Assembly (NCBI RefSeq): GCF_000208745.1
Contig: NC_030853.1
Span: forward strand, 17,047,874 to 17,111,873
Direction of reading: 5' to 3'
Origin: Theobroma cacao
Lineage: Eukaryota; Streptophyta; Magnoliopsida; Malvales; Malvaceae
Length of the DNA stretch: 64,000 bases
The notes beneath the pieces are model-generated. The model saw only the letters and a program-made list of their open reading frames with translations, was not told where the DNA came from and did no database searches. Made by a program: the position numbers and the translations under genes. Below are positions 1 to 11,450 of this stretch, in pieces (the stretch's first letter is position 1; every line of letters begins with the position of its first letter).

Positions 1-365
1 AATATTTTATTTAGTTTGATTAGCCATAATTTCATTTTAAATGGATGATCTAGATTACTAAAATTATTTTTAGATAAGAAATGTATATTTTTCGATCGTA
101 TATTGTATTTTCACCAGGTTTCAAAATTTTTGAGTAAAAATGACCAAAATACCTCTGTATAGCAAAAATTACTTTTTGTTTGTTTTTGATTTAAAAATAG
201 TTTATATTCTCTTAAAACATGATATTTAGTAACTGTTGCTCACAAGAGAGACATAAAATTGACGCAAGAGTCTTGCGAGGTTTCGGTTGACATTCCGGGT
301 AATGAATGTCTATCAAGACATCGCGACACTTATCACGGGCTCGAAGGGAGTACCGGGTCGTGATA
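1..365 (+). mobile_element. Tekay-like LTR end, truncated by window edge
   Basis: Read on the minus strand from 365 leftwards, this begins TATCACGACCCGGTACTCCC. That matches the TGTCACGACC edge of the LTRs at 7161, 15194 and 34116, with one change at the second base. The conserved blocks that follow (gacattca, atgccaacc-like, cctcgcaag) are in the same order. Orientation is opposite to the other three copies, so the parent element would be coded on the plus strand. No primer-binding site follows at 366, so this is the 3' edge of a 3' LTR or of a solo LTR rather than a 5' LTR. The rest lies left of the window. Confidence 0.7.
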
Positions 366-1240
366 GAATAACACATTTATGTACTTTCATGCACAAATCA
401 AGTGTTATTTTTAAAAAAAGAAATAAAAAACACAAAAATACACATCCTTTTACTACAAAAATAGCTCTACCTTAATCCTTTTCATTATATGACATCGTAA
501 CAAGACCCAAATCCAAATCTTAACAAAAGAAACAAACCCCTTATTTGACCTATACACAGATCATATCAAAATCAACACAGGAGACCAATCAAGGATCCCC
601 AATTCTTATTTGAAAATTAAATATTACTTGTACACAATATTTAGGTAGCGCTAAGAAAAAAAGTAAAAATATTAAACAAATGAAAAACTTGAATATTACA
701 TAAGCATCAAACAGTTAAATCCATCTAGCTTTAACAAACCATTTTTCCTTGATTTCAATTTTGAGGTGCATTCGAATCCTACATATATAAAAATATTTAC
801 ATCATCCATATTTTTAATAAGATAAAGAAGGAATTAGTTTAAAAAATTTAGTCTTTTAAATTTTAAAATAACTTAATTAACATGTCTGAACAAAGTAAAG
901 AATAGGTAGAATTATTAGAGTCATGAATTACCTGATCAGCATAAATAGAATTACCATTTTTAGTAGCATTAAGATCTAACATTATCTCTTGACTAGGACA
1001 CCTTCAAAAAAATTAAAGAAAAAAATTATAAAATACTAAAGTTGCTTAAAAACAAAATACTTAGCACTTAAAAACCATACTAAATTAATTGGAAAAAAAA
1101 CTATGTTAGATTTCAGAGTAAGAGACATTACCTTGATTGTTTTAGTAATAGGCAAGTACATTTTGTATGGCTTTCATGTTTGCAAAATGAACATTTTTTT
1201 GAATTGTTTTTTTGCTTAAATCTCTTTTCATTCTTAGAGA
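366..1240. other. AT-rich spacer, no gene seen
   Basis: I see no coding frame with recognisable similarity and no terminal repeats. It separates the LTR end from the 3' end of the FRS pseudogene and may include that gene's former 3' flank. Confidence 0.6.
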
Positions 1241-3395
1241 TCAGGGATGTCCTTTCGTAGTCCCATGAGGAGGATTAAGCAATGTTATATTATGACTCAA
1301 AAGATGTGACTCATGATCTTTTGAAGCAACATCTTCAAGACCATTCTTGTTTGTCAATACATCGGTGCTACTAATCTTGTCATCTTCAATCTTCAATGCA
1401 TCAAGCTCTTGAAGTAGTCGTTGTAAACCTCCATTAGCCACATCATAATGTTTTTGAGATCTGGAAGCTTTTTTTGAAAGCTCCAAAGAATGAACCATAA
1501 CACTATTAAACAACATCACTGAAGACTTTGGAACATTATTTTCGAGTTGTTCATCTAAGATGCTTTCAACTTTCCCTATTTTAGCATCTCTTGTCCACCG
1601 ATTTAAAGTGTAATGGTTAGGTAATGAGTGCACCTTCTTCTTAATGAGAACTATCAATTGATGCCTACAAAAGATGCTTAGAAACTCAAGCATGTGACAG
1701 GAACAAGTTGTAGCTATTGATGAGCTAACAAATGTCACAATATATTATGGTTTCTCTTTGCCAAACTCATGCACTCTATATTTGTACATGTCATTAATTA
1801 CAATGATCTTTTTAGCAACATACTGTTGAGAATAAATCAACTCATCTTGAAATTTTCTAAACATCTTTCTTGTGTACTTGTTTGAAGCTTCTTTCTCCAT
1901 TGGATACAATGTCTTCAAAATTGGCTTTGAATTCATTGTTGTGAAAATTTTCTCCCTTCTTTATTGTATCTTGTATCAAAGGCCTTCTCATATTGATCAC
2001 AAACTTATTCATTGGTGTGTTCGAATTAACATAATTTTTAAAATACTTGTTCATACTTTCACTATCTAAGTAATAGACATTCCAGCACAAAAGCTACTTC
2101 GCACATAAGTAGGAATCCCTTTTTCTCGAATAGCATACAACTTCTTGAACCAATTATTTTCTTGCAAATTGTACTTCTCAATTATCTCTGCTCATTTTGA
2201 TTCAAACTCATCTGGAACTAATGCATAGTGAATACACTGAAAAATTCTATTCTTGAAACCATCAAATTGGTGGTAAACGTGATTGAGATTCTCTAGAAAT
2301 TTTTTTTCTCTATGCCACATGCAGTAATGATGTGCAGTATTCGGTAAAACTTTTGCAATTGCATTAGTTATGGTTATAACTTGATCTTTAATAATTGTTT
2401 TTGGAGGATTTCCAAACATTACTTCTAACCAAGTATTTAATAACCAAATAAATGTTTCTTCTATCACATCCCATAACAAAGCACAACCAAATAAAATGGA
2501 TTGGTGGTTGTGATTAACTCTAGTAAAAGGAACAAATGGCATTTTATACCTGTTTATCAGATAGGTTGGATCAAAAGCCAAAACATCACCAAAATACTTA
2601 TAAGCCATTCTTGACTAAGAATCAGCCCAAAAGCAATTCACTAGTTGACCTTTCGCATCCATTTGTACTACATAAAAAAAACCAGATTCTTGGACTAACA
2701 TTCTTTAAAGTAAGTATTAATTGTGCATCTCTTTTTTCAAACTGTTTTTATTTTTTGTTACTTAAATAATTTTGAACATCACGTTCAGTTATATCAACCA
2801 TATCAATGCCACTCTATTAATTAGCTAAAACATACATGATTTTACTAAGACAAATTCCTAAATCATCAAGCACATCAATCAAATTCCATTGAGTTTTTGT
2901 CTTTTTTCTATGAACACGTAAAAATTGAGCACTTTTTGGAGTACCAAGCTCGTGAGTATGATCTCTTATGAATCTAGAAATTAACCATTTCTCTTTTTTT
3001 TTTTTGGAAGCATAAATTATGGCTTTGCATCCAACTCTTGTCTCGTCAGGTGGTGTTTGAATTCTATCTTCCCTCTCAAGATATATTTTTGCATGATAAC
3101 CTTCTTTCAAACAAATAAATTCTTATTTGATGATCACTTGGTTTTTCAAGATTTTCATTATGCGATATTTACGAATTTCATATACTTTACGCTTTACATA
3201 CTTAGTATAGTACTCAAAAGCCTCTTCCAATGATTGAAACTCCATTCCAACAAATGGCTCTAAAAACTCTTGATTATTTAATCTTTCATTGTCATGTTCA
3301 TCATGATTATTTTCACTCAAATCTAATAATTTTTCACAATCATAATCTTGATCAATCCCATCAACATTGAATTCTTTATCAGCATGAGTTGCCAT
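1241..3395 (-). pseudogene. FAR1-RELATED SEQUENCE (FRS) transcription factor pseudogene
   Basis: FRS proteins are plant transcription factors derived from MULE transposases. The order seen is complete: a FAR1 DNA-binding domain (FVGMEF near 3240, TRVGCKA and HTHEL near 2950-3040), a MULE-type transposase domain (FDPTY, FGCALL, CMWH, 2192-2608), and a SWIM zinc finger (CSCHMLEF then CRH, near 1650-1710) followed by LPNHYTLNRW. The presumed start is the Met at 3395, after which an acidic N-terminus reads well. The frame is broken by nonsense codons at 2615-2617 (inside the conserved WADS-SRM stretch) and 1745-1747 (just before the SWIM finger). There is also a frame change between about 1857 and 1936 and an out-of-frame stretch at 2620-2816. 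It could be a decayed host FRS gene or a decayed MULE transposase. The domain order favours FRS, and I saw no terminal repeats. Confidence 0.82.
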
Positions 3396-4764
3396 TATGA
3401 ACCTATTACAAAAATTTAAGATTATAGTTTAAGTAAAATTAAACCCAAACTCCACTAAGAACCACAAAGTTCATTCCATGTTCAAAAATTTTAGTCTAAA
3501 CTTTATAAGTTCTCCAAAATTTAAAATAACAATTTCTTAAATGAACATGCTTGCATAGCACAAACAAAATTCCAAGAAACTTCAAACAAACCAATCATCA
3601 TATGCTCTTGATTAAAAATGTTAACATATTCAAATGCAATTTAATGTCTACCCTAAACTATTTGTGGAAAAACATAGCCATTTTAAATTCCATAAACATA
3701 ATCAACTTTGTAATATTTACATCAAAACAAAGCCATTTTGAAATTTTATTTTAGCTGAATTAATCTATAATTTTTACTTTTACTGAATCTTTTTAATAGC
3801 TGATAGAAATTGTGCTTTAAATTGGAAAGGCTAATTGAAGAAGAAAATGGATATTTTGTTTTGGAAGTCATTGGATCTCCAAATTACTTTTTGTTGATTG
3901 AATTTAGTTAATCCAAGTGAGAGGAATAAGCTAAATAATTTCAAAAAGAAAACCTCATTTTATGGAAGCAAGTAAAACTAAAGGGGTGGAAAGATGAGGC
4001 TTTAGTTACACAGAGAATGTGTACATATTAGACAAAAGACTTAATCAGCATTTCTTTAATGTAGAATTAAGCAAATAGAAGATTATCTAGATTATCTAGC
4101 TAGTTTATGATTTACGTTGAATGTACCGTAAACACACAAGCCGTGAAATTTCTTGAATATATTAGCATAAATTATGTTTTCTTATTAGGATGACTACTAA
4201 TACACAAAATTTAATGGTTGCAAGTACAAGTTTAGTTTTTGTCCAAATGGTTTTGACTGTTGATATAGGCATGTGAAGCTCCCAGAAAATACTAGCTAAG
4301 ATTTAACTAGTCTGGGCTATTAAAAGAAATTACAATTAAATTGGCTGAAATTATGTCCTAGATGAACACAAATATAGAATTATAAAATGAATTAAATACC
4401 ATACTTTTATCGCTAAAACTCAAAACTTGACAGAAGATTTTAAGTGGTTTTAAGCAAGGATCATAAAAGTATGGGATTTATGATGTATAATTAAGAACCA
4501 GGCATAAATGTTTTATCGTGGCTGATTACAATTTCATGAATAATGAAAGAACATGCTGTAATAGAAAATCCATCAGCATTCCTACTCCATAATGATCCAT
4601 ATCCGTCAGCATTCCAACTTTATATGATCCATATTAGTCAATAACCAAAAAACACCTTACTAACAAAAAAAAAAGAATGTATATAACCCTAAATTAAATG
4701 TAGAGTTCACTTGAAAAACATATAACTAAAATCAACAAGTAAAAATTACCTTGAAATCTTTGAT
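3396..4764. other. Non-coding spacer upstream of the FRS pseudogene
   Basis: AT-rich, with no convincing reading frame. The only structure noticed is a short imperfect direct repeat around 4565-4630 (CATTCC then GATCCATAT, twice). The FRS promoter would lie at the left end, but I see no clear TATA box that decides a start. Confidence 0.5.
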
Positions 4765-5218
4765 TATACTCTTAGTCTTAAAGTTGCACAATTTTGTCAA
4801 ACCTAATTTTATATCATTTTGGAGAAGAAGAAAAAGAAAATATTTTGAATGCCTTGGTGAAAAAGAAGAAAAGAACATGACTCTGATTTGAGAAAAAATC
4901 AAAATATTTTATTTTTAATTAATTAATAAAATCTTTTTAATATTTATTGTTAAGCCCTTTGAAGTTTTTCTTTTTATCTCATTAATAAGGTGTCAAAATT
5001 TGGTGGCCTAATAGTATATAGAAGCTACACATTGTCAGTGCGTCAAATATTAATCCTTTTTTTAAACCCTAAGAGAGAGATTGAGAAAATTAATCTTAAA
5101 AAAAATGAGAAAACAAGATTTAAATATATAAATCTTATAAGCAAAATTTTATTAAATTAACAATTTTGCTTCTAATTAACAGTTTTAAGCCAAAAATTAT
5201 TCTTTGCTTAGAAGCCAT
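4765..5218. repeat. Foldback repeat, left outer module and start of left arm
   Basis: 4765-5057 matches 18500-18789 and 19741-20030 in direct orientation (aaacctaatttta, then a purine-rich stretch, then attaa.gaggtg..acattttggtg). 5058-5218 is the reverse complement of about 19567-19740 and is the outer end of the left palindrome arm. The arm breaks at 5218 where a solo LTR is inserted and resumes at about 7010. Confidence 0.75.
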
Positions 5219-7004
5219 TGATAACTCTATTATATAGAGTTATTTTGACATATTTTGGGGGCTTAAGTAGTTAGATTTTTGAGATTTTATGTTCAAATCG
5301 TAACATTTTAGGTGTTTTTCTAGTTTAAGTTTGATTACATATTGAGTAGTTAATTTAAGTTATTTTAGTTAAATTTTATATTATGTTGTTTTAAATTACT
5401 TTAAAAGTAGTATTGGTAATTTCTCTTATTGCTTTTGTAGGAAATTTGATGAAAAAGGCTCATTTGATTAAAATTCATGCAAGTATGGTGATGACTTCAT
5501 TCGTATATGTTGCGGTATTTTAACCATATCTCTATCTACAGAACTCCAAATGAGGTGATTCTTCAACCACTAAACTTCTAAGAGGAAGGAATACAACTTT
5601 TTTGTTTACCACTTCACACAGTTCGGATTGGATCATGGTCAAAATATTTATTTAAATGAGATCACTGTAGTAGTATGCATGGATTGAACATGATGCAGTT
5701 TTTGGAGCATATCTTTCAATCAAGAAGTCCAATTTACATGATTCTTAAGCCATTGGAAAATTAAGAGAAGGGTTACAACTTTTATGTTTACCACTTTTCC
5801 TAGTTCAGAAAAGATCAAGGTGAAAATCATGTTTGAATTTGATAAACTGTTGCAGCACTAGAAGAACAAGTCTGTAGCACTAGTGAAAGGAAGCTCACCA
5901 TACAATTTTCCGGAGAGCTCAGTGCTACAGCACTGGATAAGTAGTGCTGCAGTGCTATTGTAGCAAAAAAACTAGTGCCGTAGAACCAAGAAATCAACGC
6001 CGTGACGTTGGGCCATTTTTCAAAAATAAAAATTTGACGAGATTTTTGAAATTAAGTTACTTGGTGCCTATTTAAGGTACTTTTTTCAAAGGTTTTAAAG
6101 AGGAAGCAACAAGCAACTATTCTGGAGATTTGGAGTCAAGAACAAAGTAAGAAAACAAGAGAATTTGAGAGAGAATGGAGATCATAAGGCTTCAATAATT
6201 AGTTTTTTTCTATGCTTTTGTATTTTTCTTATTTTCTTTGACTTTGATTCGTGGTTAAATTTCCTTGGATGTTGTTTTTATTTGTTATTATAAGCTAAAT
6301 TATCTTTCTAGGATTGTTGTGGATTTCAACATGTAGTTTAATTATTAGTTTCTTTTTTATTTATCATGAATAGGTGTAGTTTTGCTTATTCAAATCTATT
6401 CTTAATGCTTTTGATTGCTTGGCCAATAATTAACTGATTTGTGAATCTAATTGAGACTCCACAAAGAGATTTTAGATTGGGCTAAGGTTTAAATAGTATA
6501 TGTTTATGTCACTTTAGTGATTTGATTCACGATTCAGGTAGACATAAGCCAATTGCCATACATAGCCACATTAGGACACTTGCTTAATGAACTTAATTTA
6601 ATTGATTCCTATAGACATACAGTAAACAAATTAAGCTAGGTATTTGCACAAGCAACTAGACGGAGACTTGTCCATATCTTTGGATTCTAAGTTAGTAAAA
6701 CCACCCAAGAAAGATATATAACAAGAAAAACTGGTCTCAGATGAAATGTTAAATGAACCCATAATCTTAGGTCTTTAATATACTGCTTTTCTCAACTTAG
6801 TTAGTTTGTTAGTTAATTTAATGTTTATTTTAATTTTGTTTTAATTAATTTTTTACAAATTTCGATACTTAAATAAGATTGATTTTTTATAAGATTTTAG
6901 TACTTAGTAAAAATTTAGGAACAAATCTCCGTGGGAACGATACTCTATTTCATCACTATATTACTTGTTCAATATGTATACTTACATGTGCAAAATTGAC
7001 AACA
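5219..7004. mobile_element. Solo LTR (or LTR-like non-autonomous element), 1.8 kb
   Basis: It begins TGATAACTC and ends GACAACA, so it has TG...CA ends. It is flanked by GCCAT (5214-5218) and GTCAT (7005-7009), a 5-bp target duplication with one mismatch. It exactly interrupts the foldback arm: sequence on both sides is contiguous in the uninterrupted right arm near 19566. No coding sequence is seen. A CTAGTGCTACAG-type motif recurs at 5860-5990. A conserved TCCGTGGGAACGATACTC-type stretch near the right end resembles the 3' part of known plant gypsy LTRs. I cannot assign a lineage. Confidence 0.7.
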
Positions 7005-7160
7005 GTCATATCCCACTTTCCTTTCTTGTGGGGTTGCAAAAGGAAATTCACTTTCCCTTAAATTGTCGATTTTGAAACCTTTGTAAAATTTTTAGTAACA
7101 TCTTATCAAATATGATTGATCTTCATTTAAAATCTTGAGAACATGGAGTTTAGTTAATAA
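7005..7160. repeat. Foldback left arm, middle piece
   Basis: This is the reverse complement of about 19410-19566 (ttgatcttca, gagtttagtta, gcaaa.ggaaattcac). It lies between the solo LTR and the Tekay element. 7156-7160 (AATAA) is the left copy of the Tekay target duplication. Confidence 0.8.
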
Positions 7161-10119
7161 TGTCACGACCTAGTACTCCCCTCGAGCCTGTGACAACCGC
7201 CGCGATACTCCGATAGACACTCATTTTTCGAAATGGCAACCGGGACCCTGCAAGGCTTAATATCAGTATCTCAATTCCCCCGTGAGTAACCTTTGTCGAA
7301 AATCATGTTCTAGAAGATTTTAAGCTGTTTCCAACGCAAAACAAATAAAATAATAATTTTCATCTCATAGGGGTATTTTAGTCATTTTCCTTAAAAGTTT
7401 CGCAACCGGCTAAAATGTAATATACGAGTACAAAATATATAATTCATAATCAAAAGTGAGTTTTAAAGTCTAAAATCTTCATTTAAAATGAAATTTTGAT
7501 TATTTGGATATAATAAGAAAATAAAAAAAATGTTAAGTAAAATATTCTATTTTCTTATAAAACAATATTTATAGAGTTATACGTAAATAATTTTTATAGC
7601 GTAAAAGCTAAATAAATTCATACATACTGTAATACAGTAAGTCAGAGTATGTAATTTAATTTACAATACAAGAGGACCCATGAATAAAAAAAAGTAAAAA
7701 GGACTGTGAACCTGCAGTTTGGAAAATGCAGATCTAACGGTAGTCCTCAATGATATCAGCTATCTATAGTCTATATTGAACCTGAAATGGATGGAAAGGA
7801 GGGTGGTGAGATTATAAAATCCTAATGAGTAAACAAACATTATCATAAACATCTAGAGTTGAGTACATGGAGACAATAAAGTAAATCATCGTAAATTGGG
7901 TCACAGCATCAGAATACATTTCATCTAAAATACGTGAAGAGGCTTATGAATCTCATAAAAACTAGGCTTGTGCCATAAATCCATTCTTAAGAACACCTTG
8001 GCCGAGGCATCCCATCAAGACCGCCAAGGCTGTTAAAAATTCACATTTTGCATAAATCATATTTTTATTTTGAAAACATAGCTGTTCCTTGGCGTTGACT
8101 GAGTTTCTCCTCACATGGTGGTTTGGAAAGAAGTGAACTCTAAGCTTTACCCCAAGAGATACCCTACGCGCTTCTTCGTTTGAGGTAAGAATATAATGGG
8201 GTTTACTGTGCCCCTCTAAAAGGCTGGTCCACAAAAATTCCCTATTGCAGTGATTAATTAATATATAATCCACCATATAATAAAATTTTAACGGCATGAC
8301 AAGGCTAATGAAATACTACCCAACCTACAAGGGTAAAATAAAACAATTCATACAATTCATAAAACACAACCTAGCTAGTCATGCCAACACAATAACAATA
8401 TAACATAAGCCATCAATTTAAACAATCAAATTGTCACAATTAACAGTCTTCGTGTACTCTATTTTTCAAAATCATTAGTAATTTCAAAACAATTTATAAA
8501 TTAATTTCATTGGAACACCTTTATTCATAAAACATGAAAATTTACCTTTTTAAATCCATTTTCCATAGAATTCATGAAATCATCTAAAAACCACCCTAGA
8601 TAATTAAAATGACAGTAAGTTTACTCACAATGTCTAGAATACAGACTTTCGAAGTGCTCTGTCTACTGGTCCTCAGATGCAATTTTCTTGCCTTTATCGG
8701 AGGACTCACCACCTTGACACAGTACAAAATCGAGAAATTCACCACATTGATACTAAATTGAAATTAAACTAATTTAGACTACTAATGCATGATATGGAAT
8801 GCAAAAATGTCCGAATAGTCATTTAAATACGATATTCGACCTAATTCGTACTATTCTAGGTCTAATTAGCTAAAATCTTCAATTTAACTCCAAATCAATT
8901 CTTTTCACTTTCTACACTCCAATTATACCTAAATTACCTCAGTGACTATGAATGAGGTTCAATTTATCAGTCCCGGGTCAATAATTACACATGTCTATAT
9001 GTTGAGCAAAAATTCGTATTTTCGCACAAAAATTTCCCATTTAATTTCTAGCCTCACCAAACATCAAATATCACCAAAATATCATGAAATATCATCAAAT
9101 TCAGCCACAATATTCTCCCTAGGAAATTCAGCCAATGATGGTAATGGGGGAAAATGAATTCTTTTCTTATTGTTTTGTTTCTAAATATGCTAAACTAACT
9201 TAAAACACTAACATAACTTAAAATCAAATGAATCTAACTTCATTCTCTCTCCATACCCATTTGGGCAGCCATGAATTCACCATGAAAACATGAAATCTAA
9301 CCATGAAAAATAAGGAGAAAAACATGGGAAAGGTAGATCACAAGTAAAAATCAAGAAATTTTACCTTTGATTGCTTGATTCCTTGAAATCCCACACTTTT
9401 TCTTTAATTTTTCCACCTAGGTTTCTTGTTTTTCTTTTCCTCTCTTTGTTCTTGCTATGGCCGGCCACATGAAGAGAAAATAAGCTGATTTTTGCTGATT
9501 TTAAAGCTAAAAAAAATAAATGGATATTAACTTGACACATGTCACCATCTCATTGGTCCATTTTTAATTTCTTAACTATTAAGCTTTCTTTCTCCACAAA
9601 TTAAATTCTTTCAATTATCCATGATAATATTGGATAAAATCCATGTGCTGGACAAGTGTCAGGTGTGTAAAATTATAATTTTGCCCTTAAGTTCGTAAAA
9701 TTACCATTTTACCCCTATGCTCCGAAAATACCGAGATTACAATTTTTTTCACTTGTCAACCTCAAATTATACTCCAATGAGTCAAATGTGATCAATCTTG
9801 ATCAAAAACTTCTTCCAATATTCCAATTTTATCCTCAAATGGCAAAATTACCATTTTACCCATTGATAGTGAAAATTTCGATTTGACTCCAAATTAATCC
9901 TCGAACTCTGAATCACCATTTTAAGTCATTCATTGACTGTAAAATTTTCAATTTCACCCTTAAATTTCTATTTGATCTAGTTCGAGGCTTAAATCAACTT
10001 TGTTGTTCCTCTAGGTACAATACCGACTTTTGTAAATTTTTCGAGACTCTCCTAGCATGCAAACATGCTATCCATCACATGTATATCATGACAAGTATTT
10101 TATAAGGTCGGGTTTTACA
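7161..10119 (-). repeat. 3' LTR of the Tekay element
   Basis: TGTCACGACC on the plus strand at 7161 to TTTTACA at 10119. It pairs along its whole length with 15194-18142. It is 3' because the polypurine tract abuts it at 10121-10135 on the minus strand. Small frames inside it (7962-8297, 8942-9157) are repeated in the other LTR and have no recognisable product. Confidence 0.92.
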
Positions 10120-10120
10120 G

Positions 10121-10135
10121 CACTACCCCCCTTAA
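10121..10135 (-). promoter_or_regulatory. Polypurine tract of the Tekay element
   Basis: Minus-strand purine run TTAAGGGGGGTAGTG, one base from the 3' LTR. This is the expected second-strand primer position. Confidence 0.8.
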
Positions 10136-10158
10136 AATAAAATTTTGACCTCAAAATT

Positions 10159-11450
10159 TCACTTATCAAGTTCAAAGAAAAGATGTGGATATTGGTTTCT
10201 CATATGGCGCTCGACTTCCCACGTCATCTCTTTCATTTGAGCATTCTTCCACAATACTTTCACCATTGGAATGCTCTTGTTCCTTAGCATTCGATCCTTT
10301 CGATCTAGAATACGTACAGGTTGTACCTCGAACTTCAAATCTTCATGCAACTCAATGGGAGGTGTCTCTAGAATGTGAGAGGGATCGGGAACATACTTTT
10401 TCAACATCGAGACATGGAAGACATTATGAATCCGATCTAACTCCGAGGGTAATTCAAGTCTGTAAGCCACTGGCCTAATCCTTTCAATGATACGAAAGGG
10501 TCCAATGTATCTCGGATTGAGCTTTCCCCGCTTTGCGAATCGAATCACACCTTTCATTATCCAATAAATATCACAAATTATCACAATAGTTTAATCAAAT
10601 AAGATTTAATACTTCAAAAATTTCAAATTATTATCTTTCCAAGGAGAAACCTTAAGAAAAACTTTATTGTCAACTTTAAACTCCAAATCTTTCCTTCGTT
10701 TATCAGAATAACTCTTCTACTTATCTTGAGCTATCTTTAACCGCTATCTGATAATCTTTATTTTGTCATTTGTCAAATCAATCAATTCCACATTAACCAA
10801 TTTTCTCTCTCCCACTTCATCCCAACAGAGTGGAGTTCGGCACTTCCTTCCATACAAAACCTCGTATGGTGCCATCCCAATACTAGACTGAAAATTGTTA
10901 TTATACGCGAACTTTACCAACGGTAAGTGTCTGTCCCAACTCTCAATAAAGTCAATGACATAAGCTCGTAACATATCCTCCAAGGTTTGAATAGTTCTCT
11001 TAGATTGACCATCAGTCTGCGGATGAAAGGCAGTACTAAATCTCAATTTAGTTTTGAGAGCTTCCTGAAATTTCGACCAAAATCGAGAAGTAAACCGAGG
11101 GTCTCGATCTGACACAATAGAAACTGAAACTCCATGTAGTCTCACCATCTCATCTATATAAAGTTTCGCCAGTTTCTTAATAGAAAACGTGCTATGGATA
11201 GCCAAGAAATGGGCGGACTTAGTCAATCTATCCACAATCACCCAAATAGTATCCTTCCCACTTTGTATCCACTGCAAACCCAATACAAAGTCCATAGTCA
11301 CGTGTTCTCACTTCCATTCAAGAATCGATAAAGGCTGAAGAGTACCTGACGGTTTTTGATGCTCCGTCTTGATCTGTTGGCATGTGAGACATGTCGCTAC
11401 AAACTCTACTATGTCTCGTTTCATACCGACCACCAATAACTTTCCTTAAT
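10159..11450 (-). pseudogene. Tekay integrase with GPF motif and chromodomain-like tail, broken
   Basis: 10744-11301 is the integrase core, starting near MDFVLGL and including VSDRDPRFTS. The third catalytic residue, normally Glu in GQSERTIQ, is Lys here (GQSKRTIQ). Upstream, the zinc-binding part with CLTCQQ is out of frame with the RNase H section (frameshift near 11421-11435) and carries a nonsense codon at 11308-11310 where Trp is expected. 10159-10584 holds the C-terminal GPF motif, HNVFHVSML and a chromodomain-like tail ending TWEVE..MR..YP.LF. Between VFLKVSP and MKGV lies about 80 bases of AT-rich sequence, in frame but with stops, that family members lack. The product would insert cDNA; this copy cannot. 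Confidence 0.88.

Noticed and set aside
7962..8297. 111-residue minus-strand frame in the Tekay 3' LTR, with a partner at 16064-16327
   Set aside because: Lies wholly inside both LTRs, is truncated differently in each and has no recognisable domain. Chance frames in repeated sequence.
8942..9157. 71-residue plus-strand frame, repeated at 16972-17181 and 35924-36139
   Set aside because: Present in all three LTR copies only because the LTR is repeated. It runs antisense to the element and shows no domain.
10185..10478. 97-residue plus-strand frame
   Set aside because: Antisense shadow of the integrase C-terminal region.
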